A DNA stretch of 64,000 bases from Holtermannia corniformis. Its lineage: Eukaryota > Basidiomycota > Tremellomycetes > Holtermanniales. The stretch covers positions 630,168 through 694,167 of the forward strand of contig BCIJ01000007.1 in NCBI GenBank assembly GCA_001599935.1. The letters are read 5' to 3'. Under the pieces are notes generated by a model. It had not been told where the DNA came from. It did no database searches and saw nothing but the letters and a program-made list of their open reading frames with translations. A program made the position numbers and the translations under genes. This document shows positions 1-11,400 of this stretch, in pieces (the first letter of the stretch is position 1; each line of letters opens with the position of its first letter).

Positions 1-1312
1 CCCATGATGATACCCATGACAGACGAGGCTGCCAACATCAAGCCGATTGCTTTGGGCTGGGAGACGTTAGCGAACACTTCAGCGCTGCCGAGGTAAGCGA
101 CGTACTGTGAGACCGAGGCCGCCGTCCTCGAACGGTGCGCTTGCAAACATCATGAAGCTAGCGCAGTATATCATCGAGACAAAGGCGAGGACTGAGCAGT
201 CAGCGTGCTGATCTGATCGCCCGAGCTGACAACTCACAAGAACCGACGAGGAGCGGGTAGCGCAACGTTCGACGTTTGACAAGCGCCAAGATGGAAAGCT
301 CGGCTGGGTCACCTTCAATTGGCTCGTCCAGAGTCTTGATGAGCTCGGCCAGTCGGGGATCGTCGACGCCAGTCTTCATCGACGCCGGAGGGTGGCCATG
401 GGTCTACAGACGTCAGTGTGGTGAGATTTAGCAGATCAACGGACCTCGGGGAGCCAGCGCCAGACGGCAACGGCCGCGAGGGCAGGGCAAACGGCGGCAC
501 CGAGAGCAGAGAGCAAGTACGGGTTACGCCTCCAGAGCGCGTGATCGAACAGCAAGGGCATGGTGTCGGCCGGATGAGCGAGCAGGCCGCCAATGAGGGG
601 ACCGATAGCGGCGCCGATCGGCCAGGCGGGTCCCATGGTCCCCGACACTACATGCGTCAGCTACCCGTCCCTCTGGAACGCAAGCGCACTCACTCTGCGT
701 CACCTCGCTGTCAACAATCAGTTCATACTGCACCGTCCTGACCAGGACGCTGACAGCGCCAAGGATGCCCGCTGAAAATTTGTCAGTCACTATCACAATC
801 GCAACACGTAAGCACTCACAAATACTCCGGCTCGCGATCGCCCAGCAGAGGCTCTGGCTGAAGCCGAGGGAGATGCTCGCAATGGTAAAGGCGGCAAGGC
901 CAACGACGAGGAGGTTCTTGCGGCCGTAGATGTCGGCCAAGTAGCCCCAGAACGGCGAAAAGATGGCTGCCAAGTCAGCGGGTGGCGAATCGCGCTATGT
1001 GAAATTTACCTTCTGTAAAGACGAGCGAGGACTCCTGTGCGGCGTGTCAGGACTGTTCCGGCTTGACAGGGTCGGGAACGTCGGTGGTAACTCACGATCA
1101 AGCCGGCATAGCACGCGGCAGAGGCTGGCGAGTAGCCAAAGCCAGTGACCATTTCGTTGACGAATGGCATGCTGAACCCGCGTCAGCCCGTGTCTCCATT
1201 AGGTGGATCAAGCGACATACATGAAGAAGATGATGATCCCCTCGGATATCTTGCAGAGCGCCAAGACGGACACTGCGCGGCTGGGGTAGCCGGCAGAGAC
1301 GGACGAGGGCAT
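1..1312 (-). CDS. MFS transporter, C-terminus cut by window edge
   Basis: Membrane transporter of the major facilitator superfamily, read right to left in at least seven short exons. After a short N-terminus, helix 1 leads into FVNEMVTGFGYS. The diagnostic MFS motif A, GYLADIYGRKN, lies near 930-950 on the minus strand, followed by the helix LLVVGLAAFTIASISLGFS. A later exon carries WPIGAAIGPLIGG and a helix before WLPE. A cytosolic loop (DDPRLAELIKTLDEP) and the start of the second six-helix half (PKAIGLMLAASSVMG) follow. The rest lies beyond base 1. The arrangement resembles fungal relatives of the zinc-induced-facilitator and multidrug group, but the substrate cannot be read from sequence. 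The start at 1312 (MPSSVSAGYPSR) gives a very short N-terminus, and an upstream exon is possible. Confidence 0.8.
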
Positions 1313-1510
1313 GACGGAGATGAGTAGTAGTAGAGTAGGCTTACAACGCAAGTAGCGAGGCAACAGTCAGCTATGCGCTGCGAATGACAGGCAATGTCAG
1401 ACGGTGGTGGTAGTTGCTGGTTGGAATGAGCAGCAGCGCGTACGCCCGACAAGACCGCGTCGTGGGGAACGGTCGTGTTCGAGATTGATGCGGGGTCAAG
1501 GTGGAATGCA
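1313..1510. promoter_or_regulatory. Short gap between NT-C2 gene end and MFS start
   Basis: This gap of about 200 bases separates the stop of the NT-C2 gene from the start of the MFS gene, both on the minus strand. It should hold the terminator of the former and the promoter of the latter. I see no distinct motif. Confidence 0.3.
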
Positions 1511-3943
1511 TCACTGAGCCGTCTGGGCGCGACTGACGACCCGTCGCGTCGGGATTTGCTCTTTGGCGATCCGTGTCCGCATCCGGGCCCAACCGAGTTT
1601 ATGGCCCGGCGCGCGCTCCTCGTCGTGGCTCGTCGCACTGCGCGTGCTCTTGCCTTCGCCCTCGTCCGTCTCGCCCTCGTCCGCGCCGTCAAGTAACACC
1701 TGGTGCAGTTTCTCAGCCGAGACTTCGAGTTCGCCAGGACGAGCCGCAAACGTGAATGGCGTATCGGCGATCCCCGGCACGGGGTTGAACAGGGCTTCGA
1801 TCGCGTAGTCGGGTGGAAGGTGAGTCGGCCCTCGATGGATGTTTGCCGGCAAGTGGTGGATATGGTGAGTGTGGTGTCGATGCCGATGAGGGCTTTCCGC
1901 GCGCGGTTCCGGCGTTCGTAATCGGGCAAACTGGTCTCGTAGCCGCTCTCTTGACTTTTTTCCCGCCAGAGACCGGGCCGGGCTCTCGTCTGTTGACGCC
2001 TTGGAACGAATACTCGCCGCGTCGTCGGCTGCGTCCGCCTTTGCCTTGCCTTTATAGCTCGCGCGCCGGATCAGGTGTTGGTCGACCGACTTGTACGTTG
2101 TCGAGTTGGGCATGGTCAGTAGATCCGGGTTTGAAGTTTTGAAACCCGGGTAGAGGCCTTGACCGCCCGAACTCGCACTGTGCTGGCGCGTCATGGGCGC
2201 GATCAGAGACGACGCAGACTGGTTGCGTCGTGCGAGGGTGGAGAGTGATGAGGATGACGACGAGTTGGTGGTCGAGTGCGATAGCCGGACTGTGTGATGG
2301 TCAGTGAGGCTGCGTGCGGTCAGAAGCCACTCACGGTCTGCACCGAGGTGCTCTGCGCCCTCTTTAGCCATGGTGACCAGTCGCGCGACATGGTGTCCGT
2401 CTCTGATCGGCGGTCTGGCACGTCAGCGTGCCACACGTCGCGCCAGTCTAGACCTACGCTACCCAGTTTTCCTCGCCAGACAGCCACTTGACCTCGATCG
2501 AGAGCTATAACGATATCAGCTACTGTCTTGGGAATCTCCCCTGACACACCTTGATCGTCGCGTTCGACTTGCTGCCTCTGAGCAGGTACCGCCTCGTGAC
2601 GACGCCCTTTTCCGCAAACGCTGCCAGGTCGAGATCGAGCTCGCCGAACAATGAGCGCGTCGTGGCGTGATCGCCCGAGCTATGCGCATGCTTGAACACC
2701 TGCTCCACACAGAGCTTGACGCTGCCCGACGAGCCCGGGCCAGCTCCTAGCATTGGCCGGGCGTCGCGCGCCTGGACCCGGACGGGGATCGGGACCGGCA
2801 TGTGGTCCATGACAACGTCATGGTTGGTCCCGAGTTTACCGACGGGGATCCGGAGCTGGCGCTCGAGACGGAAATCCCACGTGCAGCAGTGGGACTGTAG
2901 CGCTCGACTTGGCGTCTGGCCTTTACGGTGGTCTGAAGCTGTGGGCGCCGCGGTCGACGTCGTGCTAGTCGAGTAGAGTGATGATTGAGAGCGGTTCATG
3001 TGGAGTGAAAACGGTTTTGTGGGGGATTTGGAATCAGTGTGAGAGGCTGTGGATGTGGACGAGGCTGAGCGCAGGTTTGGGTGCGAGGCGAAATGGTGCA
3101 TGTGGGATGGGAGTGACAGGTGGGGTTTCCGTCCTGAAGGTTTCGTCTGCCCTTGCTCGGTCGAGCTCGAGCTCGTAGACGTCTTTGTTGACCGCGAGTC
3201 GGGTTTCGATCTCGGAAAGGGGACAGTGTGATGGCCGTCGTGCTCGTCTTCGTTCAGGCTGACACTTGTCGGTGCTGTCGATTGCCCGCCCTCGCCCTCA
3301 TCTTCGGTGGCAGACGTCGCGCCGTCTTCGATCGGATCGGTCTTCTCGGCCGCAGGCGACTGGGTCAGCTGCTTGGCGATGTCTGATGACACAAAGGAGC
3401 GCGCGAGGGGTGACGACGCCGCTGGGATCGGATCAGACGGCGTGCGCTTGGTCGATCGACCTGCTGGGACCGGAGGCGGCGGCAGGGTCGAGGAGCGCGA
3501 GGGCGCGTTTGAGGGCGCGTTGATGTTTGGGACGGACGGTACGCTGTTGACCGAGCTGACGGAGGATGAGGGAGAGGTGGGACCACCGTTGGTAGGGAGG
3601 GAAGCTTGGGACGAGTTGACGGATGGCGCGTTTGAGGCCGAGTCTTTGGGTGTGGGGACTAGCGCTCGCTCAGCGTTGTTCACACCACACGTTGGAGCTC
3701 AAGACGACCCGGCCCACCTTCAGTCTCGTTCCCTCCTCCGACCTCTCTGCCCCGAAACTTCCATCGTACGCTAAAGTCGCCGGAAACGAGCGGGACGTTG
3801 ACAAGATCATGGATGACGACGGCTGCGTGAAACGTTGCACTCTTGTGGGCCGTGATGGGATCGAGCATATGACGAAGCCGGTAGCCTAGCGAGGGGCCCG
3901 CGTCGCCGTTTGCGTTGGCGCTGCGCGAGCTCGAGGCCGGCAT
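1511..3943 (-). CDS. NT-C2 (EEIG1/EHBP1 N-terminal C2) domain protein
   Basis: The start at 3943 (MPASSSRSANANG) leads directly into the first half of an N-terminal C2 domain of the EEIG1/EHBP1 family (HAAVVIHDLVNVPLVSG, then FSVRWKFRG). A long low-complexity Ser/Pro/Thr insert follows. The second half of the domain then appears (WDFRLERQLRIPVGKL, LFGELDLDLAAFAEKG, VVTRRYLLRGSKSNATIK) and closes with VKWLSGEENWVAPP, which only reads through if an intron ending near 2430 is removed. The C-terminal third is Ser-rich, His-rich and probably disordered, and ends in VVSRAQTAQ. NT-C2 domains are thought to bind membranes or phospholipid and to act as adaptors at the membrane or cytoskeleton. The role of the fungal members is unknown. 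At least four introns are inferred; the first (about 32 nt) is unusually short and uncertain. Confidence 0.8.
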
Positions 3944-4475
3944 GGCAGTGTGTTCAAGCAGGGTTGCCAGTGAGCGCGCCAGGGGCCGCTACCGAGTGTT
4001 CATGGTGGCAAGCACTAGGCGCGGCTGACTTTTGGGACAGGGTTGTGGGGCAGAGCTTGTGGGGATTTGACGAGCTTCCTTTGGGAATGTGCTTGTCGAG
4101 GAGTGACGCGCGTGCACTGCAGTGTGAACAAGATCGAGCAGACGGCACAAGAAGGAACGAGCAAGAGCGCAGAGTGGGACGAGGACGACGTAGGTTGCTT
4201 GCTGGATGACGACGGCACGTGCACCCCCCCGATCGCCATTACAAACAAATTCTAATACATAGGGGGGGATTTGGAGGCCGATTAGGAATCGCCACGTGCC
4301 ACTGCCGGCATCGGGGAGCACAAAGCAGGCGACGTCGCTGTAAAGGATCCTGTAGGTATTGGCAGTGGTAGAGACGGGGATCAGCAGTAGACACTCGCAG
4401 TAGAGACTCGCAGGAATAGTAACCATCAGGAGATATACCCCGGCCAGCGTGGTCGCTCGCGTCGCACCAGCCGAG
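3944..4475. promoter_or_regulatory. Divergent promoter, NT-C2 / GGPPS, with two E-boxes
   Basis: This 532-base region lies between two divergent start codons. It holds two perfect CACGTG palindromes at 4215-4220 and 4293-4298 and a run of C at about 4223-4229. I see no long reading frame with coding character. The E-boxes are the kind bound by bHLH factors such as Cbf1 or USF, but the assignment is inference. Confidence 0.45.
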
Positions 4476-5906
4476 ATGGACTACTCCAACATCCTCGCCA
4501 CCATCTCCCAGTCCGCATGGTCGGACCAGAACGAGCGCGTGAGCTCGTCCCACCCACTCTACACCTTACCGTCACTCACCCACACCCAGATCCTCCTCGA
4601 ACCATTCACGTACCTCTCCAACCTCGGCGCCGGCGGCAAAGAGGTCCGCAGCAAGCTCATCGACGCTTTCAACCTGTGGCTCCAAGTGCCCGAGGAAGAA
4701 CTAGATGTGATCCGCAAGGTGGTGCGCATGCTGCATAACGCTAGCCTGCTGTAAGTCGCTTTGGTGGCCATTACAGGTCGGTGCTAATGCAGGACCAGCA
4801 TGGACGACGTCGAGGACGATTCAGAGCTGCGAAGGGGAAGCCCCGGTCAGTCCCGAGCTTGGTATGAGGTGACCAGTATACATAGCTGACGAATACAGTC
4901 GCCCACTCCATCTATGGGATCCCGCAAGCGATCAACTCGGCCAATTATGTCTACTTTTTGGCATACCAGGAGCTATCCAAGCTGCGGCCCGCCGCCGAGA
5001 CTAGCTCAAGCTCGAGTTCGACCAAGGGCAAGCAAAAGCAAGTCGACGTCGAGGGCCTCGTCAACGGTCTGTTTGGATCAACATCAGAAGCCTCTCTACG
5101 CGAGCAGTGGCTGATTCGCATCTAGAGGAGCTGCTCAACTTGCACCGCGGCCAAGGCCTCGACCTCTTCTGGCGAGACTCGTTAACGTGCCCAACCGAGC
5201 AAGAGTACATCCAAATGGTGCTCGGGAGTACGTCTGCTGTCACTCGCAGCCACCCCAGCTCAGTGCTAACGTACGCACCAGAAACGGGCGGCTTGTTCCG
5301 AATCGCCATCAAACTCATGATGGCCAAAAGCACGGCCAAAGAGGAAATGTGCGTGTCCCAGAAGCCATCGAACGCTAACGAGACAGCGACTATGTGCCGC
5401 TCGTCAACCTGATTGCCATCCTGTTCCAGATCCGAGACGACTACATGAACCTGCAGTCTTCCGAAGTCGGTGGGATCGCGTCACGTCGCGCGCTGACGAC
5501 TTGCGACAGTACCTCGAGAACAAGGGCTACTGTGAGGACCTGACCGAGGGCAAGTTTTCGTTCCCCGTCGTCCATGGCGTCCGGGCGGACACTGAGAACC
5601 GGCAGATCCTGAGTGAGTGCTCGCCCGTGTCCGTAGTCGCCCGCTGCAACACCTCTAGACGTCCTCCAAAAGCGCACGAGCTCGCACTCGCTCAAAGCCC
5701 ACATTGTGGCCTATCTGCACCACACGACGAAGAGCTTTGCGTACACGCGCAGTGTGCTCGGGCAGCTTGAGAAGCAGGTGCACGCAGAGATTGCGAGGTT
5801 GGGCGGGAACACGGGGTTGGACGCCATCTTGAAGATGCTCGATGTCCCAGAGGCGTTGGATCCGCCGGGCGTCAAAGGCCAGGCTGGAGGGCCAGTGGAC
5901 AGTTAG
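4476..5906 (+). CDS. Geranylgeranyl diphosphate synthase
   Basis: Trans-prenyltransferase that condenses isopentenyl diphosphate with farnesyl diphosphate to give the C20 donor used for protein prenylation, carotenoids and diterpenes. The first Asp-rich motif is in [14 protein letters not shown], followed by the family signature [19 protein letters not shown]. Next come [13 protein letters not shown], a Lys/Thr-containing [12 protein letters not shown], and the second Asp motif in [13 protein letters not shown], then [15 protein letters not shown]. Length is about 340 residues, normal for the type III fungal/animal enzyme. The start at 4476 ([12 protein letters not shown]) is chosen over an in-frame GTG upstream. 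About seven introns of about 45-60 nt interrupt it, one directly before the first Asp motif (4751-4792). The gene ends only 49 bases from the convergent DUF1308 gene. Confidence 0.93.
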
Positions 5907-5955
5907 GGCTCATGTACTGGCCATGCGATGCTTGTCGTATATACAACACCTACCC

Positions 5956-8040
5956 TCACTCGTCGCCGTTCGCGCTCTCCTCCCGGAGCTTGACATACTG
6001 ACTGACCCTAGGCCAGCGATGGCCCGTGCCATCCTGCCCTCCCTTGCTGTAATCGCCGTTTGCAAACTTGACCCTCGTCCACTCTGCCAAGCTCCTCGCT
6101 TCCATGACCCAAACGGCAGCGACCTCTTCCACCGCTTCATAGTCTCCCGGACTCCAGCCTTCCCACTTGCGCATCGCGCGCAGCAGCTGTTTCACGCTCA
6201 TCCGGTTATTCGTCAACGTCGTCATACCGTGCTGGGCGCCGCATAGGAGCGAATCGAGCGTGACGAGCGACGGGTTACGAGAGGATGAGAGGGCCGTTTC
6301 GACCTCGGCCTCGGCCGGTGCGGCTGGTTTCTTCTTGGTAGACAGGTTGGCGCTGAGCGAGGTACAGACGTGGGTGAGCCTGCGCATGAACGGGGTCAGA
6401 GGCAGCGTAGGCGACGCCGAGTCCGAATCGTAAACGTGAATCTTGAACTCGGCCAAAACGCCTTCCCGACCTTGATGCCTTGATCCGTGCCAAAACGTGC
6501 CCGGGGCCGAACCATCGTCAAACAGCGCTTGGGCGCGCCGCTGTTCATGGCCGTGACCAATCACCTCGTTGACGCGCACAATCTCCTCCAGGCCGCGCTT
6601 GGCGCCGTGCGTGCACCAAAACTCGAGTTTGGTGCCTGGACGGTGCGCGCGTAAGAGGTTGGCTAGGACGGCTTGGATCTCTTCGACGATGCCGTGCGCC
6701 ATCTCCTGCGTGATCTGGAGGACGAGGTTGCGCGTGTGCTTGGAGTGTAGGCCTGGGTCGGTGACGACTTCAGCACCGGATGAGACGTCTTGGTGTAGCT
6801 TGAGGCTTGGTAGACCGCCGAGCGGTTCAGCTGAGGCTTGGGCTTGGGCCTGGGCGAGCTCGACGGGACGGAGGAACCGCTTGCGCGCGTCGTCGAGCGT
6901 CGTCGGGAGCGCGTGGTGCGTAATGTCCGACACGAGCGCAATGATGACGCTCAAGTCGAGGTTGATCTGCAGTGTCGGCACGAGCGCGACGTGGCGCCTC
7001 GGCGTGTCGGCGGGCGCTTCACGCGGGCTCTCGCCAAACACGAGGTTGATGCCCCAGCTGCGCAAGAGGTCAAACGTCTGTTTGATCCGAACGTCTTCGT
7101 AAACATCCTCGACATCGTCGTCCTCGTGCCAGAGGCGCGTCAGGCGGTAGGTGATCCGAGGCACTGGGAAGCCCTTTGGCCGCGACTGGTGCTTGGCGGC
7201 CGCTAGCAAGTGTTGAGCGGTCGTGAGGATCGAGTTGTGCAGTGGGGGCGGGGTGCGGCGCCGGGAGCAAGACGACGAGGCCGACGAGGCCGACGAGTCA
7301 AAGTCCGAGTTGAGGTACGAGTCTTGTTCATGGAATTCCGACATGAGCTTTTGCAGCTTGATCCTGTTCAGGGTATCAGCCACGACCCATCGGAGCTCGT
7401 GGCCTAACCCACGTATTCGTCCTGATCCACTCGCGCCCACCGCGCGCAACGACGTCGACCTTGATCATCTTGATCCCGGCATCTGCCTTGCCGGCATTGG
7501 CGTTCTTGCGCTTCTTGTACTCGGCCGGACCGGACAGGAGCGAGGAGGACGAGGTGGATGACGCGGACGGGAAGCCAAAGTGGTGGTTGATGCAGACGAT
7601 TGGACGCGGTGCGGACTGGATCGAGTTGAACATTGTGACGAGGTGGGAGGTGTTGGAGGTCGGGACTTGGTGCAGGGGTTCAGGCGATGCTAGTAGCTGT
7701 AACAGAGTTAGCCAGTGCACCAGCCGAAATCTGCGGTCAAGTTGGTAGTGCTGTAGCTGCAGCAGCTACGTTGCTGGACCAACTTGACCACGCAGCACAG
7801 ACTCACGCCATCGATCCAGTCCCTCTCAGCCTGGACTTGACTGACATACTTTCTCCAGCCCTCGAGCTCGAGCTGAACGTATTCTAGCTCGCTCGTCTGG
7901 TCAATGATTGGCGGACGGTACAGGGTGTCGTCATGAGGGTTGATGAGTTTCGCGTCGAAAGCTGAGACGGCGGCCTCGAGCTCGGTCAGAGTGCGCCCGA
8001 TCGCCTCGAGCTCGGCCGCTGGGTCTGGCGAGTTGGTCAT
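5956..8040 (-). CDS. DUF1308 / UPF0415 (C7orf25-like) protein
   Basis: The protein has the features of the DUF1308 family (human C7orf25, UPF0415). An N-terminal helical segment (LEAIGRTLTELEAAVSAFD, and WRKYVSQVQAERDWIDG) is followed by a variable region. The conserved C-terminal domain contains LQINLDLSVIIALVSDITH, TRNLVLQITQEMAHGIVEEI, KLEFWCTHGAKRGLEEIVR, and NPSLVTLDSLLCGAQHGMTT. This last block resembles the end of a PIN-like fold. The biochemical role is unknown. The start at 8040 (MTNSPDPAAELEA) follows an upstream frame that lacks coding character. Two introns are clear: a longer one (about 110 nt) near 7700-7805, and one near 7370-7415 that restores TNTIKLQKLM. The large last exon covers 5956 to about 7370. 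It is about 650 residues long. Confidence 0.8.
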
Positions 8041-8449
8041 GCCTCTGTGGGTGCTTTCCTGCTGCGCTTTGTGCTCTGTATCGCACCGTTCAGCTGCGTG
8101 GACCGGGTCGTCTCCTTTGTCGCTTTGGCCGCCGCAACAGTGCTTAACCTGAAACACGCAGGTCTATTTCCACCGCGATGTCCCGCGCGCCTAAACCATA
8201 GCGCACGTGGCCAACTAGCTACGCGGGCGATGATACCAACCAGCCTATGCGATCCGCACTCGATTTCGCGACTGGCTCTGGCGACGGTCGATTTCTTCCC
8301 TCTGCACCAGCCAAACGCAACGCGCACCACCGACCGGCGCGCTCGACACTGCACTGCAGGTGCACACAGGCATAGTATACCCCTCGCAACCATCCCAGTC
8401 TGTAGCGCGCGCTCGACAACGCATGGCACACCGCTAAACACTGCCCGTC
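8041..8449. promoter_or_regulatory. Divergent promoter, DUF1308 / TRA1, with E-box
   Basis: A region of 409 bases between the divergent DUF1308 and TRA1 start codons. A CACGTG palindrome is at 8204-8209. Nothing else distinct is seen. Confidence 0.4.
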
Positions 8450-11400
8450 ATGTCGACGCCATCCACCTCGACTCGGCCACGGCGCACATCCTCGGCCTTG
8501 CCACCGACCGCCGGGCCCTCATCCAACGCAGGTCAGGGCTCTGGCACGTCGGGGAGTGGCCCACAGAATGCACACGAGTATGAGACGTGGGCGGCCATGC
8601 TCGTGGACCCGGCGGTCGGTAAGTGGCACTCGTCGACAGGCTCAATGGCACCCAGCTGACGAGACGGCAAACCGGTAGACACACGCAAGAAGCTCGAGAT
8701 GGGTCCGCAGAGCTCCAAACCGGCATAGGACGGCTACTGACGCCCACACAGCGACCGAACTGCGCGATACAGCCGACACGACTCGCGATATCCCGCTGTA
8801 CACCAGCTACCTGCTCCATCTCCTCCCACCCGCCATCCAGCTCCTCAACCCCACTCCGGGCCCACCAACAATCCCCATCAGCTTTACGCGCGAGGCACTC
8901 GACCAAAAGCTCCGCCACTGCCTGCTCACGTTCATCCAAAAGCTACCGCACTCGGACCCGTTCAGAGCGTACGAAAAGGACGTCATGGACCTCATGATCC
9001 GCTTGTTGGCGGTCGAAAACGAGGAGAATGCGCTCGTGTGCATAAAGGTCGTCATCGATGGCTTTCGAAGCCACAAGGAGCAGACCGATTCGCACGTCAC
9101 GCCGTTCCTCGACCTCGTGAAAAAGATGTATTCCAACACGAAATCAGTCGTCGAAAAGGAGTTTGGCTCACCCTCGCAGGCATCGCCAGCGCCAGCGCCG
9201 ACCCCGGCGGGCCAGACCCAACTCACGCACGCGCTGCACTCGCCCAAAGTCTTGACCGAATGCCCGATCGCCGTCGTGCTCATCTTTCAGACGTTCAAGA
9301 CGGTCATGCAGCCCGCCATGCTCGACTTTTACCCGCTCGTCATGGAGAGCATTGCGATCCAGCCAGAGCCGCAGAGGCTTGCCCACGCAGAAGCCAAGGC
9401 GCGCGGAGAGATCTTTGTCGGCGTCGCGGCCGGCATCGGTAACCGTGACATGTACACCGAGCTGATCCGCGCTCAAGTCAAGGTGCGTAACTAGCGATGC
9501 ATCGCTCTGTGCTGACGCTTGCAGACGATGGCGTTTTTGGCATATGTCCTCCGAGGCTCGTCTGACAATGTCAAAAACTACCTCGACATCTTTCCCGAAG
9601 CATGCGTCCGCTTGCTCCGCGACTGCCCGCCCGAAGACGTGTCGACGCGCAAAGAACTCCTGATTGCCACACGACACATCCTCACCCCCGACTCGCGCAA
9701 CGCCTTCGTTCCGTACCTCGACGTACTCCTTGAGGACCGGGCTCTTGTCGGCACAGGCGTCACCAGCCGCGAGACGCTCCGACCCCTCGCATACAGCGTC
9801 GTCGCCGATCTGATCCATCACGTCCGCAACGAGCTCCCGCTCGAACAGCTCGCGCACGTCGTCTACGTCTTCTCGTGCAACCTCAACGACGCCACCTTCT
9901 CCCCGTCAATCCAGACAATGTGCTGCAAGCTCTTGAACACGGTCATTGAATCGATCAATGCAAAGGGCGACAAGCCAGAGGCGATCAAGATTATGCGCGC
10001 AATCTCGGTCACGACGGTTGAAAAGCTGGCCGCCGTCAGTGCTGCATTCGAGCGCGTGCGCGCAGCGAGAGCCAAGGGCAAGGGCAAGGAGGTCGGCGCG
10101 GATGAAGACATGCGGGATGCCGAGCAGGAGAAGAAGGACCGGTTGGAGAACGGGTGGAAGGACATTGAGCAGGCCATGCCGGTGCACGCTGTTGCGTATG
10201 CCAACGACAGCCTAGAGGTCTTCTGCAGAGGTGAGCTGGCCGGATCACAACCAGCTGTATGCTGACGTTGCAGACGCCCGCTTCCTGTTCAAGACGCTGC
10301 TGCATACCTTTCGCACGCTACTGCAATACATGCGCCAGCTCGACGCACCCCAACCCGACGGCGAGCTCCTCTCGCGCTTCTTCGAGCACGGGATCCGCTG
10401 CCTCGCAATCTACGAGGGGGTGCGCGAAGGCCGTGAACTCAAAGACGCAACCGACATCCTCACGCAGATCCTACTCCTGTTTGAGCCGCACGTCTTCTCC
10501 GAAGTCTGGACAAAGCGCATGGACTTTTTCATCAACCACACGCTCACCAACCCGACCGTCTTCAACATCCTCCAGGCACCGTTGACGAATGAGACGGTGT
10601 CGCACCAGCTCGTCGCCATCCTGCTCAAGCACCTCATGGCGCGCTTGGGTGAGATGGGGCATCAGAGCAAAGCCGAGGCTCAGCTCCACTTGAAACTGTT
10701 CAAGATCTCGTTCATGGCCATCAACTCGTTTATCGAGTTGAATGAGCCCGTCCTGGTTCCGCATCTGCAAAAGTTGATCATGGACTCGTTTGCGTATGCG
10801 GCAAAGGCACCCGAGCCGGGCATCTACTTTCAGATCCTCCGAGGTCTGTTCAGGTCAGTCATCGACGATGACTTTAGTTCTCACTGACGCGATCAGGTCT
10901 ATTGGCGGTGGTCGCTTCGAGGCTCTGTACAAGGAAGTCCTGCCCATCTTGCAGGAGATGCTCGACACGCTCAACTACCTACTCGAGCACGCGTCCGAGC
11001 CAGCACAGCGCGACCTCTTTGTCGAGCTCACACTCACCGTTCCTGTCCGCCTGACCAACCTCCTCCCACACCTCGGCTACCTCATGAAACCGCTCGTGCA
11101 CGCTCTCCGCGCCGGTCCAGACCTCGTCAGCCAGGGTCTTCGAACCCTCGAACTCTGCATCGATAACCTGACCTCTGACTTTCTCGATCCAACCATGGGT
11201 CCGGTCCTGCGCGAACTCATGGCCGCACTCCACAACCTGCTCAAGCCGATCCCGTTCAATCGCAGCCATGCCAATTCCTCTGTCAAGATCCTGGGCAAGC
11301 TCGGTGGGCGGAATCGACGCTTCCAGCAGGTCACAAACTTGCTCGACTACAAGCCATCAGCCGACGAGCCGACATTGGACATCTCGTTTGGCGACGTCAA

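Noticed and set aside
1183..1929. 248-codon minus-strand Arg/Ser-rich frame
   Set aside because: It overlaps the NT-C2 gene end and the MFS start in another frame, with low-complexity composition.
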